This document shows positions 54,128-62,919 of a stretch of 64,000 nt of DNA, piece after piece. The translations under genes were made by a program, and so were the position numbers. The DNA is from UBA10183 sp041653835 (lineage in GTDB: Bacteria; Omnitrophota; Gorgyraeia; Gorgyraeales; Gorgyraeaceae). The stretch covers positions 1 to 64,000 of the forward strand of contig JBAZEP010000001.1 in assembly GCA_041653835.1 (NCBI GenBank), given 5' to 3'. The notes beneath the pieces are model-generated. The model worked only from the letters and a program-made list of their open reading frames with translations. It did not search any database and had not been told where the DNA came from. Each line of letters begins with the position of its first letter. Positions within the stretch are counted from its first letter, which is position 1.

Positions 54128-55252
54128 TTATTCCGGGGAAAGACGAGTGATAAACTCCGCGAACATCATGTCCTGGATGTAAAAACCGTTTTTATCCGCT
54201 CTTTTGACAAGCCCCTTCTCTTCCAGGCGATAAAGAAAATTTTTTATGTTGGCTATGGGAAATTTCCTGGCGTGGCTGCCCACGATCATCATGGTGGTAA
54301 AATCTTTTATGGTCAGGGGCCTTTTTTCTTCGGCGAGTATTTTCAACAGGTCTTTTTCCCTGTCACTGGCCTTTGACAAAAGGAAATCAAAATAATCTTT
54401 CCCTAATTCCTTCAGCGTCCTCGTAAGAGCGCTGTCCCATACACCGGCCTCTACCTTGCCCTCTATCTGACTGTCGTAGAGATGGCTCGCCAGAAGTTGG
54501 ACTTCATACGGATGACCAAGGGTATATTCGAAAATGTACTTTTTTACCTTATCTTCGAACGCAACGCCCGTGCCTTTCAGGGTCATGTCTATGGTAGCTG
54601 AGACTTCTTTTTCTTTTAAATTTTCCACGTTCAGTCTCTTCCTGAAGAACCTCCCGACAGGGTCATGTTTATCGATAAACGCGGCCCAGCCAGCGGGCGT
54701 GGAAGAAAGTATAAACATAAATCTTGTCTCTTTGACTATATCATCACTGCTTAAAACCGCTCTTAAAATATCTATTGTATTCGATACCTCCATAAGATTC
54801 TGCGCGTCATCCAGCAAAATAATCGCCAGTTTCGCGTCCAGCGCCTTCCACAACCCGAGCAGAAATTTCGTAAATTGGACCTGGGGATTGGATAGGGACT
54901 TTTTTTTGGAAAACAGCTCCGGGATTTTTTCCTGGAAACTCCCGGCTTCGGGAAAACCCATCACCATCTCCTCGGCTATCAGATGGACCGCGTCGAGCGC
55001 GTTATTCTTAGCGGTAAACCTCGAAAGCCCGCAGAAAGCCGCGGGCATGCCTTTTTCCCTGGCCACCCTCCTGAATTGCTTTAAAAGCGATGTCTTTCCC
55101 GCGCCCCACTCTCCCAGCACTACCAGATGACTTGGCCGTGACCTTGCGGCTTCTTCCAGGTTTGACCTGAATTCTTCTAATTCACTGTTCCTGCCGCCGA
55201 ATATCTTCGGCTCCCAGCCTGATTGAGGGGTAAAAGGGTTTGGAGATATCAT
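54128..55252 (-). CDS. AAA ATPase of the Orc1/STAND type
   Basis: 374 residues. Walker A GEWGAGKTSLLKQF lies at about residues 47-60, Walker B ILLDDAQNLME follows, then a helical lid and a winged-helix region near the C-terminus (EEKRPLTIKDFTTMMIVGSHARKFPIANIKNFLYRLEEKGLVKR). The start (PNPFTPQSGWEPKIFGGRNSEL) resembles archaeal-type AAA ATPases of unknown function. The gene overlaps the nth stop codon (ATGA), so the two are coupled. Role unknown. Confidence 0.8.
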   Translation of the reverse strand: MISPNPFTPQSGWEPKIFGGRNSELEEFRSNLEEAARSRPSHLVVLGEWGAGKTSLLKQFRRVAREKGMPAAFCGLSRFTAKNNALDAVHLIAEEMVMGFPEAGSFQEKIPELFSKKKSLSNPQVQFTKFLLGLWKALDAKLAIILLDDAQNLMEVSNTIDILRAVLSSDDIVKETRFMFILSSTPAGWAAFIDKHDPVGRFFRKRLNVENLKEKEVSATIDMTLKGTGVAFEDKVKKYIFEYTLGHPYEVQLLASHLYDSQIEGKVEAGVWDSALTRTLKELGKDYFDFLLSKASDREKDLLKILAEEKRPLTIKDFTTMMIVGSHARKFPIANIKNFLYRLEEKGLVKRADKNGFYIQDMMFAEFITRLSPE

Positions 55253-55887
55253 ATAGTAAAAGCAGACGGACACAATTTATTTATCTTGCATTCGCCGCAT
55301 AATGGTTTTCTCGCGTTACAAATCTTTCTTCCATGTAATATCAATAGATGGGAAAAGACCCTCCAGCCCCTGCGCGGTACTATTTTCATCAGGTCTTCTT
55401 CTATCTTTTCGGCATTAGAATTTCCCGTCAGACCAAGCCTTCCGGATAACCTTATCACATGGGTATCTACCACTATCCCGGCTGTTATACCGAACCCTGA
55501 AGAAAGGATCACATTCGCCGTCTTCCTGCCTATGCCGGGCAGGGACGTCAAACTATCCATACTATCCGGCACTCTGCCTTTAAAATCGCTCAATATCTTT
55601 TTCGCGGAACCGATTATTCCCTTTGCTTTATTCTTATAAAAACCTGTAGAATGTATATCTTTTTCAAATTCTTTAACATCTGCTCTCGCGAAATCAGCTA
55701 CCGTTTTATATTTCTTAAATAACCCCGGCGTCACCTGGTTCACTCTTACATCCGTGCACTGCGCGGAAAGTATAGTGGCTACCAAAAGCTGCCAGGGATC
55801 TTTAAATTTGAGCGCTATCCTGGCGTTGGGATATTCTTTTTTCAAAATTGCTATTATCTTTTTAACTCTTTTTAATGCTTTCATCAA
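55249..55887 (-). CDS. nth: Endonuclease III
   Basis: 212 residues. DNA glycosylase/AP lyase for oxidised pyrimidines. The helix-hairpin-helix LPGIGRKTANVIL includes the catalytic lysine and VVDTHVIRLS the catalytic aspartate. The C-terminal CNARKPLCGECKINKLC is the C-x6-C-x2-C-x5-C iron-sulphur loop. Two adjacent ATGs can start it. It follows TauE-like after a palindrome and overlaps the ATPase gene. Confidence 0.97.
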   Translation of the reverse strand: MMKALKRVKKIIAILKKEYPNARIALKFKDPWQLLVATILSAQCTDVRVNQVTPGLFKKYKTVADFARADVKEFEKDIHSTGFYKNKAKGIIGSAKKILSDFKGRVPDSMDSLTSLPGIGRKTANVILSSGFGITAGIVVDTHVIRLSGRLGLTGNSNAEKIEEDLMKIVPRRGWRVFSHLLILHGRKICNARKPLCGECKINKLCPSAFTI

Positions 55888-55895
55888 CCTATCGC

Positions 55896-55930
55896 AATGT
55901 TATATTCTGACACTGTCAGAATATAACATT
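55896..55930. repeat. Intercistronic palindrome, family A (TauE/nth)
   Basis: Perfect 17+1+17 bp, core GACACTGTC, arm AATGTTATATTC. It begins 2 bp after the TauE-like stop codon and ends 8 bp before the nth ATG. Confidence 0.92.
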
Positions 55931-55932
55931 AG

Positions 55933-56292
55933 CTATTTGCCGAAGAACATATATATAGAAATAAATAGAAGCAGACATGCAAAAAGCCTCTTCAGCATGA
56001 GATTAGGCACTAACTGAACAACCGAAGCGCCTATAAAGCCTCCTATAATGAACCCTAAAGCCACGAATGCCGCTACCTTTATATTTATATTCCCTGCCTT
56101 ATAATATGTTATTACAGCCAGTATCCCTACCGGCAATAGAAGCGCGGCGAGTGCCGTGCCCTGGCTAAGGTGCTGGGAAAATTTAAAAATGTAAATAAGA
56201 GCAGGGATCAATATTACAGCCCCTCCTATGCCGAAGAAGCCCGAGAATACCCCCGTTACAAGCCCTATTAATATGCTAAAAAAAGTGTTCAT
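55933..56292 (-). CDS. Half-size TauE/SafE-family membrane protein
   Basis: 119 residues with four hydrophobic helices. FFSILIGLVTGVFSGFFGIGGAVILIPALIYIF is the characteristic first TauE half with its GxGG motif. Full-length members have about 250 residues in two halves, so this protein should dimerise or is a genuine one-half form. Sulphur compounds are the usual anion substrates. It is divergent from the glcD-like gene. Confidence 0.85.
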   Translation of the reverse strand: MNTFFSILIGLVTGVFSGFFGIGGAVILIPALIYIFKFSQHLSQGTALAALLLPVGILAVITYYKAGNINIKVAAFVALGFIIGGFIGASVVQLVPNLMLKRLFACLLLFISIYMFFGK

Positions 56293-56293
56293 G

Positions 56294-56322
56294 TTTACTT
56301 TATTTACCGTGTATGGTAGATT
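56294..56322 (+). promoter_or_regulatory. Possible leaderless promoter of the glcD-like gene
   Basis: TTTACT (56294-56299), 17 bases, TAGATT (56317-56322), six bases, ATG (56329). No Shine-Dalgarno is present. Confidence 0.5.
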
Positions 56323-56328
56323 ATATCT

Positions 56329-57777
56329 ATGATTATAAAGACAGACCCTGACATTATCAAGGGATATTTTGAGGACTATTCAGGCCTTCTCGGAGGATAC
56401 GCGGACAAAGTTATATTGCCCGGCGACGAAAAAGAAGCCCGCGATATATTGCTCGAGGCGGCCTCAAAAAATATACCTGTTACGATATCCGGAGGCGGAA
56501 CAGGCGTTACAGGCGGCCGCATACCATTCGGCGGGTGGGTAATTTCCACCGAACGCCTGGATAAAATAATAGAAATAGACACCTCTTCTCTTACCGCGGC
56601 CCTTCAGCCCGGGGTAAGGCTTTCGGACCTTGAGAAAGAGTTGTCAAAAAAAGGCCTCGCGTATCTCCCTGACCCCACGGAGCCCAACGCGTTCCTCGGA
56701 GGCACTATATCCACGAACGCGTCCGGCGCGAAAGGTTTCAAATACGGGCCTACGCGCAACTATATAAACAGGCTGAAGGTCCTTTTTTCCACCGGGGACA
56801 TCATAGATATAAAACGCGGGGATTATTTTATAAAAAAAGGCGGGCAATTCCCGCTCAAACTGAAATCCGGGGAGATAAAGATCAATATCCCTGATTATTC
56901 TATGCCGGATGTAAAAACAGCGGCTGGTTATTACATCAAGGACAACATGGACCTCCTGGACTTATTCATCGGGCATGAAGGCACGCTGGGCATCATACTC
57001 GAGGCGGGCATCGCGCTCGGAAAAAGGCCCGAGGCGGTAATGAGTTTTTTCAGTTTTTTTCCTTCGGAAAACGACGCTATAAGTTTTGTAAGGGACGCGA
57101 AGGCTTATGACGCCATGTCGCTGGAATATATGGACACGAATTCCCTCGCGCTATTGCGCGAGAAATACCCGTCCATCCCTTCGTCCGCGAAAGGGCTTAT
57201 ATATTTCGAGCAGGATTATAAAAAAGAGAGTGAGTCGGAGAAAACAGACAGCTGGATGAAACTGCTTGAAAAACACAGGGCGATGACCGAAGATTCGTAT
57301 TTCGCGGATTCGGACAAAGAAAGAGCGAAACTGAAAGAACTGAGGCACGCGCTCCCGGACGCCGTAAATGAGATCGTGAAAAAAAATAAAATGCCCAAGG
57401 TCGGGACTGATATAGCGGTGCCGGACGCGAGATTCGGGGAGATGCTGGGATTTTATAAAGAAAAACTGTCTTCTTCCAATATAGATTATCTTATATTCGG
57501 GCATATAGGCGAAAGCCATATGCATGTAAATATGCTCCCACGCACAGAAGAGGAATTCAAAAAAAGCAGGCTTGTTTATACCGAATTCGTTAAAAAGGCG
57601 GTGGCTATGGGCGGAACAGCGTCCGCGGAACACGGCATAGGAAAATTGAAACACCCGTTCCTGGAAATAATGTACGGCAGGGATAATTTAAAGCAGATGG
57701 CGCTTCTCAAAAAATCCCTGGATCCCGCCTGCATATTGGGGCTCGACAACATATTCCCGAAAGAATACTTAAAATGA
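56329..57777 (+). CDS. FAD-binding oxidase (GlcD/D-lactate dehydrogenase type)
   Basis: 482 residues. PCMH FAD domain (ITISGGGTGVTGGRIPFGGWVIST; DPTEPNAFLGGTISTNASGAKGFKYGPTRNYI) followed by the FAD-oxidase C-terminal domain with GGTASAEHGIGKLKHPFL, a substrate-site signature of D-2-hydroxyacid dehydrogenases. The stop codon overlaps the LarA-like gene, which supports D-lactate as substrate. No iron-sulphur partner (GlcF type) is adjacent. Confidence 0.92.
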   Translation: MIIKTDPDIIKGYFEDYSGLLGGYADKVILPGDEKEARDILLEAASKNIPVTISGGGTGVTGGRIPFGGWVISTERLDKIIEIDTSSLTAALQPGVRLSDLEKELSKKGLAYLPDPTEPNAFLGGTISTNASGAKGFKYGPTRNYINRLKVLFSTGDIIDIKRGDYFIKKGGQFPLKLKSGEIKINIPDYSMPDVKTAAGYYIKDNMDLLDLFIGHEGTLGIILEAGIALGKRPEAVMSFFSFFPSENDAISFVRDAKAYDAMSLEYMDTNSLALLREKYPSIPSSAKGLIYFEQDYKKESESEKTDSWMKLLEKHRAMTEDSYFADSDKERAKLKELRHALPDAVNEIVKKNKMPKVGTDIAVPDARFGEMLGFYKEKLSSSNIDYLIFGHIGESHMHVNMLPRTEEEFKKSRLVYTEFVKKAVAMGGTASAEHGIGKLKHPFLEIMYGRDNLKQMALLKKSLDPACILGLDNIFPKEYLK

Positions 57778-58844
57778 AGACTATTATAGCTGTCCCGGAT
57801 TTTACGCGTGAGGCGCATCTTAAAAAAATCCTCCCTCCTGTCTTGAAAGATAACGCCGGAGCGGAGATAATAATCGCCACCGGCCTCCACAGGTCCCCCA
57901 CTAAAAAAGAGATCAGGAAGAATTTGGGCGCTATCACGGATAAAATAAATATATCTGTCCATAACCACAGGGATGCCCTGTATTTCGGAAGATCAAAGGC
58001 CGGCGTGCCTGTCTGGCTGAATAAAAAACTAAAAGAAGCTGACCGCGTAATAACAGTTGGTGTCGTGGAACCCCATCTATACGCGGGCTACAGCGGAGGC
58101 GTAAAGGTAGTCGCGATAGGCCTGGCAGGAGAAAAGACAATAAACTATACCCATCACCCGAGATTTCTGGATTCCAGCGGCACAAAAATAACAAATCTGC
58201 GGAATAACCCATTTCAAGACTATATACAGGAAATTATTTCCATCATACCTATAAAATATTCCATAAATATAGTAAATGATAACAAAGGCGATATCCTGAA
58301 AATATTTAAAGGGGCGCCGGAAAACTCCTTCAGGAATGCCGTGAAATATTCCAAGAAGATTTTTGAAAAAAAGGTATACGGTTGTTTCGATATCGTAATA
58401 TGCGGTACGCCTGCCGGAAAGGGCATTAATATGTACCAGGCATCCCGCGCCTTCAATTACATCGCGAATACAAAAAAACCAGCTATAAAAAAGAATTCCC
58501 TTCTACTTGTAAAGGCCGGCCTGGAAGAAGGTTTCGGAAGAGGCCTTGGCGAAAAACGTTTTATGAAAAAGCTGCTGGAGATGAAGGATCCGGATAAACT
58601 TATAGATAAGATAAAGAAAGGCGGCTGTCTCGCCGGTGAACACAGGGCTTATATGGTGGCGAAGGCGCTCAAAAAAGCGAAACTTGGTTTTATATCAAAA
58701 AACGCGCGTTTATATAAAAATAAAGTCCTGCCGTTTTTATTTTTCGGGAGTCTTAAAGAAACCGGGCAATATATAAGAAAGAATTTCAGGAACCCGCGGA
58801 TATGCCGCGTTAAAAACGCGTTTACCAACATACTGACCAATTAA
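57774..58844 (+). CDS. LarA-family nickel-dependent racemase
   Basis: 356 residues. TGLHRSPTKKEIRKNLG holds the first histidine and VEPHLYAGYSGGVKVVAIGLAG the lysine-bearing loop that binds the pincer nucleotide NPN cofactor in LarA of Lactobacillus; THHPRF supplies another histidine. LarA converts L- to D-lactate, which with the oxidase would give pyruvate from both isomers. Cofactor genes larB, larC, larE are not in this window. Other LarA homologues use other hydroxyacids, so the substrate remains open. Confidence 0.88.
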   Translation: MKTIIAVPDFTREAHLKKILPPVLKDNAGAEIIIATGLHRSPTKKEIRKNLGAITDKINISVHNHRDALYFGRSKAGVPVWLNKKLKEADRVITVGVVEPHLYAGYSGGVKVVAIGLAGEKTINYTHHPRFLDSSGTKITNLRNNPFQDYIQEIISIIPIKYSINIVNDNKGDILKIFKGAPENSFRNAVKYSKKIFEKKVYGCFDIVICGTPAGKGINMYQASRAFNYIANTKKPAIKKNSLLLVKAGLEEGFGRGLGEKRFMKKLLEMKDPDKLIDKIKKGGCLAGEHRAYMVAKALKKAKLGFISKNARLYKNKVLPFLFFGSLKETGQYIRKNFRNPRICRVKNAFTNILTN

Positions 58845-59530
58845 AAATCCCTGCTGACAGCCAGGGAAACTTTTTCCCCGTCAAAAAAAGCGGTTTCCAC
58901 GTTCAATCTTATATTCCTGGTTATAATATAATCTACCCCCGCGACAATGCCAACTTTTTTTTCAGATTTAATCCGCTGCCGGTCATGGTCATTTACCCAT
59001 TTTATGAAATCCAGGCTTCCGTACCTCGGGCCTGAATAAGGCTCGAACCTGCCTATGCGCCTGGAGACAAGCAGCGAGCCCTGCCATTCGTCCACGATGG
59101 CTTTATAGTTATCGCTGGCGACGGACGCGGCGTGCGGATGAACGCTTATATGCTGGAAACCCGCGACAGCCTTGAGCCCGCTATCCTTGTCGTCGTACAG
59201 CTTTACCCTGAATCCATACGCCCCCGCGAAGCCGGTATCGAACGCCAGGTTTCCGGGATCGCTGTTTTCCCAGCGCACATTCCCTACCCCTATCTTGCCG
59301 TCAAGCGACAGCCAGTCGAACAAGGCGTATGAACCAGTGATAAAATACCTGTTCCCGCTCACGCCTCCCTCGCTATTATCAAGATTCCTGTCCAGGAGCA
59401 TGTCCGCCTGGACACCCCATACCCAGTGCTTTTTTTCAGGCATATGAGTGCCATAACAGGGCGCGGCAAAAGAAACCGCCTGGCACACCACCATAAGGTT
59501 TATAACAAAAAATAAAAATACTTTTAACAT
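58841..59530 (-). CDS. Small outer-membrane beta-barrel protein
   Basis: 229 residues with a signal peptide (FLFFVINLMVVCQAVSFA). Alternating amphipathic strands (KKHWVWGVQADMLLDRNLD; NRYFITGSYALFDWLSLDGKIGVG; LLVSRRIGRFEPYSGPRYGS) and a C-terminal phenylalanine (VSLAVSRDF) fit an 8- to 10-stranded barrel inserted by BAM. No closer family is evident. It is convergent with the LarA-like gene with a 4-bp overlap. Confidence 0.8.
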   Translation of the reverse strand: MLKVFLFFVINLMVVCQAVSFAAPCYGTHMPEKKHWVWGVQADMLLDRNLDNSEGGVSGNRYFITGSYALFDWLSLDGKIGVGNVRWENSDPGNLAFDTGFAGAYGFRVKLYDDKDSGLKAVAGFQHISVHPHAASVASDNYKAIVDEWQGSLLVSRRIGRFEPYSGPRYGSLDFIKWVNDHDRQRIKSEKKVGIVAGVDYIITRNIRLNVETAFFDGEKVSLAVSRDF

Positions 59531-59539
59531 GACTGCCCC

Positions 59540-60340
59540 CTAAAGCATTTTCCTGCCTTTTTCCGCAAGCTCTTTCAGGTCAGGCCATAATTTTTTCCCC
59601 TTCATGACAACCACTATCAGATCACGCCTTTTATCATATTTTATATACCCTAGAAAACACTGCCCCGCCTTGATCGTGTATCCCGTCTTTCCAAGCATGG
59701 AATAAGGGGTATCTTTCCATAAACTCTTATTATGGTTCCTTAATTTTATCCGCCTGCCGGTATTCAACTCCGTTATCTCCGCGTTTTTTATCCGCAGGAT
59801 ATCGAGAAGCCTCTTATCTTTTATGGCCTCGCGCATTATAAGCGCCAGGTCATAAGCGGTGGAATATTGCCCTTTGGCGGGCAAGCCGTTGGATGTCTCG
59901 AAATTGGTATTGCGGCAGCCTATTTTCCGGGCAGCCTCGTTCATCAGTTTGGTGAAAGCCTTTTCCGTGCCTGCCACGCTTTCGGCGAGGGCTATGCTCG
60001 CGTCATTCCCGGAGTTCAGCAAGAGCGCCTTGAGCATGTCTTCCGTGGAATACCGCTCCCCTTTTTTAATGTCCACCTTGCTCGGCGGGGCGAATGCCGC
60101 GTTCCTTGAAACAACCACTTTTTTATTAAGGGGTGACCTTCTCAAAACCACCAGCGCCGTCATTATCTTCGTGGTGGATGCGGGCGCGAGTTTAGTATGG
60201 GGATTTTTGGAATAAACAAGCTTCTTATTCCAGATCTTCATCAGGACCGCTGAACGGGCGGTGACATAGACCGTTTCTTTCGCTAAAAGATTAGAACTTA
60301 AAAATATTATGAATAGGGGGATGAGGATTTTTCGGAACAT
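59540..60340 (-). CDS. D-alanyl-D-alanine carboxypeptidase (PBP5/6 type)
   Basis: 266 residues. After a signal peptide (LIPLFIIFLSSNLLAKE) the serine peptidase motifs are SxxK in PASTTKIM, SxN in LLNSGNDASIAL and KTG in MLGKTGYT. Trims the stem peptide of peptidoglycan. The C-terminal membrane-anchoring domain of PBP5 is missing, so it should be soluble in the periplasm or weakly bound. It directly follows the 90-residue gene. Confidence 0.93.
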   Translation of the reverse strand: MFRKILIPLFIIFLSSNLLAKETVYVTARSAVLMKIWNKKLVYSKNPHTKLAPASTTKIMTALVVLRRSPLNKKVVVSRNAAFAPPSKVDIKKGERYSTEDMLKALLLNSGNDASIALAESVAGTEKAFTKLMNEAARKIGCRNTNFETSNGLPAKGQYSTAYDLALIMREAIKDKRLLDILRIKNAEITELNTGRRIKLRNHNKSLWKDTPYSMLGKTGYTIKAGQCFLGYIKYDKRRDLIVVVMKGKKLWPDLKELAEKGRKML

Positions 60341-60613
60341 TTAACCTTGATGCATTTCGCGGGTTTCTTTGGATACGTCTTTGAGCGCCGCCTTGGCGCG
60401 CTCGAGCTCCGCGTTAAGCCTGTTCGTGACAAGCAGGTGTTTATACGAAAGCAGGCTGAACGACAGGTTAAAAAAAGCGAGCAGCAGCAGATATATATTT
60501 ACCTTGTTGTTGAGCAGGAAATACACGAAAAAAAATATCCCGAGTATGATAAGGAGCCTGTTAATCCTGGCTACCGCCTCGATAAATATTTCCGCGCTTG
60601 TAAATTTTGCCAT
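60341..60613 (-). CDS. Small two-helix membrane protein
   Basis: 90 residues. Two hydrophobic helices (LLIILGIFFFVYFLLNN; VNIYLLLLAFFNLSFSLLSY) and a charged coiled-coil-like C-terminal tail (LNAELERAKAALKDVSKETREM). The stop adjoins the carboxypeptidase start, so it is cotranscribed. No family recognised. Confidence 0.7.
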   Translation of the reverse strand: MAKFTSAEIFIEAVARINRLLIILGIFFFVYFLLNNKVNIYLLLLAFFNLSFSLLSYKHLLVTNRLNAELERAKAALKDVSKETREMHQG

Positions 60614-60649
60614 ATGCGCCCTTTTCTATTAATAATAGTATATACTAAA

Positions 60650-62275
60650 TTAACGCGGTGTAAATTTATTTGTTATAGGCATGCGCCTGTCTTTCCCGAA
60701 CGCCATGGGCGTAATCTTTATGCCGGGGGGGGCCTGTCGCCTTTTATATTCGCTCCGGTCTATCATATTCAATATCTTCTTCACGATTTCTACATGTCCC
60801 AGCTCTTCCGCTATATCCTCAAACCCTTTATTTTTTTCTATATAAAGGTCTATGACGCTGTCCAAAAAATCATAAGGCGGCAGGGTATCCTGGTCTTTCT
60901 GGTTCGGCCTTAATTCAGCGGTAGGCGCTCTCTTAAAAACACTTTCGGGTATGATCGTCCTTCCTTCTTTTTTATTCCTGTATTGTGTCAGTTCGTAAAC
61001 AAGTTTTTTCGGCACATCCTTTATCACACTGAACCCGCCTGCCATATCGCCATAAAGGGTGCAGTATCCGGCGCTTACCTCGCTCTTATTGCCTGTATTG
61101 AGCACCAGGTACCCGAATTTATTGGAAAATGCCATAAGTATATTGCCCCGTATCCTGGCCTGGATATTTTCCTCGGCTATATTCGGCTCTATGCCTTTGA
61201 AATGAGGCCTTAATGTATCGAGATAAGAACCGAATATATTATCTATAGGTATCACGCGTAATTTTATATCCAAATTATCCGCTATTGTCTTCGCGTCTTC
61301 CTGCGTGCCTTCCGAAGAATACCTGGACGGCATGCTGAGCGCCAGCACATTTGCCCTGCCGAGCGCGTCGGCCGCGATATACGCCACCAGCGCGGAATCT
61401 ATCCCTCCGCTCAGGCCTAACGCGACCTTATTGAAATTATTTTTGCGCACGTAATCCTTTAAGCCCAGTACAAGCGCGGAATATACCTCTTCTTCCCCGG
61501 AAACCTGGCTGAATTTCCGATCTGCTTTTTCCGCTCCTTTGCCGATAGCGAGATCCAATACCAGCAGGTCCTCCTGGAAAGCCCTTGCCTCCGCAATGAC
61601 CCCGCCATTCCTTCCGAATAAAGCGCTCCTGCCGTCGAATACCAGTTCATCCTGCCCGCCTATAAGATTGCAATATACGACAGGCATGCCCAATCTTTTT
61701 GCTTTTGCCCCGATTATTTTCCTGCGCTCCCCGATCTTATCAATATGATATGGCGAAGCGGATATATTCACCAGGAAATCCGCCTTTTTAAAAATCTTGT
61801 TTTCCGCGGCCGTGTCCTTTGCCCAGATATCCTCGCATATATTTACCGCGAAAGAAAAACCCTTTATTTTCAGCAGGGCATTTCCGGAACCCGGCGTAAA
61901 ATACCGCTTCTCGTCAAAAACGCCGTAATTGGGCAGGTGTTTCTTGTGATAGACATAGGTTATTTTTTTATCGCGCACTACCGCGGCGCTATTATAGACA
62001 TTCCCGTTTTTCCTGTCCGCGAATCCTATTACCGCGGTTATGCCGCCTGTCTCCCTGGATATTTTTTCCAGATACCTTATATTATCTTTTATAAAATGCG
62101 GCTTTAAAAGCAGGTCTTCGGCCGGATAACCGGTTATACTGAGTTCCGGGAACACAATCAGGTCTACATGGCGGGACGCCGCCTGTCTTACGCAGCACGA
62201 TATCCTGTTCGAGTTGCCTTCCATGTCCCCGACTGTGGTATTTATCTGGCCTATCGCTATTTTTACGGTTTTCAT
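60650..62275 (-). CDS. nadE: Glutamine-dependent NAD+ synthetase
   Basis: 541 residues. Makes NAD from nicotinic acid adenine dinucleotide. The N-terminal glutaminase has the nitrilase triad (Glu in FPELSITGY, Lys in YHKKHLPN, Cys in NICEDIWA) and the synthetase part has the PP-loop SGGIDSALV and a C-terminal RAPTAELRPNQKDQDTLP. This two-domain form is found in diverse bacteria. No good Shine-Dalgarno is visible; TATTAT lies five bases before the ATG. Confidence 0.97.
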   Translation of the reverse strand: MKTVKIAIGQINTTVGDMEGNSNRISCCVRQAASRHVDLIVFPELSITGYPAEDLLLKPHFIKDNIRYLEKISRETGGITAVIGFADRKNGNVYNSAAVVRDKKITYVYHKKHLPNYGVFDEKRYFTPGSGNALLKIKGFSFAVNICEDIWAKDTAAENKIFKKADFLVNISASPYHIDKIGERRKIIGAKAKRLGMPVVYCNLIGGQDELVFDGRSALFGRNGGVIAEARAFQEDLLVLDLAIGKGAEKADRKFSQVSGEEEVYSALVLGLKDYVRKNNFNKVALGLSGGIDSALVAYIAADALGRANVLALSMPSRYSSEGTQEDAKTIADNLDIKLRVIPIDNIFGSYLDTLRPHFKGIEPNIAEENIQARIRGNILMAFSNKFGYLVLNTGNKSEVSAGYCTLYGDMAGGFSVIKDVPKKLVYELTQYRNKKEGRTIIPESVFKRAPTAELRPNQKDQDTLPPYDFLDSVIDLYIEKNKGFEDIAEELGHVEIVKKILNMIDRSEYKRRQAPPGIKITPMAFGKDRRMPITNKFTPR

Positions 62276-62343
62276 ATGTTATAATACAATATTAGCATAA
62301 CCCGGAGAAATACGCAAATATGTACAGCTAAGCCGGCAGGTAC

Positions 62344-62763
62344 TCATCTCAACAGAAAGACACCGAGTATCACGAAACCCATCCCCAGGGCCTTGACAAA
62401 GGTAAAACTCTCCCCGAAAAACAAAAGACCCAATAAAAAGGAAACCAGGGGATAAGTCCCGGCTATCGGGACCATCTTGGACGCCTCTCCTTCTTTCAGC
62501 GCATTATAAAAAAATATCTGCCCGAGGATACTGGCTATAATACCTCCCATAGCCAGCAATATCATGGTCTTGGGGTCGGCTTTAAAAACCGATTTCAGCA
62601 GGCCGCTGTTGAATGCCACCAGGATAACCGCTCCTATAAGCACACCGAACGAGCGTATTACCACACCTGATAAAGGCGCTATGTTCGCAAGCCCTGTTTT
62701 TTCCACTATTGGCGCTATCCCCCACGTCAGCGCCGCCAGTATCGCGAAATAAAAAGGTTTCAT
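62344..62763 (-). CDS. Half-size EamA/DMT-family transporter
   Basis: 139 residues and about five helices (YFAILAALTWGIAPIVEKTGLANI; LLGLLFFGESFTFVKALGMGFVILGVFLL). One EamA domain; usual family members have two (about 300 residues), so this protein presumably dimerises. Substrate unknown. The GAGAGGGCAGG before the ATG directly adjoins a palindrome. Confidence 0.85.
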   Translation of the reverse strand: MKPFYFAILAALTWGIAPIVEKTGLANIAPLSGVVIRSFGVLIGAVILVAFNSGLLKSVFKADPKTMILLAMGGIIASILGQIFFYNALKEGEASKMVPIAGTYPLVSFLLGLLFFGESFTFVKALGMGFVILGVFLLR

Positions 62764-62772
62764 CCTGCCCTC

Positions 62773-62836
62773 TCAAATTTTACGAAGTAAAATTTGATCC
62801 CGAGCGATCATATCCATTCCTATCGAGCCGCGAGGG
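62773..62836. repeat. Double-hairpin element, family D (EamA/era)
   Basis: A perfect palindrome TCAAATTTTAC-GAA-GTAAAATTTGA (62773-62797) followed by a looser second hairpin from TCCCGAG to CGAGGGA. Same plan as 45182-45250. It lies between the divergent EamA and era genes, on the EamA side. Confidence 0.8.
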
Positions 62837-62907
62837 ACCTCCTACTTCAAGTTTAAATATAAGATAACATATCTAATTTGCAAATGGAATAAAATAATAA
62901 ACTCGTA

Positions 62908-62913
62908 TATAAT
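62908..62913 (+). promoter_or_regulatory. -10 box predicting leaderless era mRNA
   Basis: TATAAT ends six bases before the ATG at 62920. A weak -35 (TGGAAT, 62885-62890) lies 17 bases upstream. No Shine-Dalgarno. Confidence 0.6.
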
Positions 62914-62919
62914 ATGATT

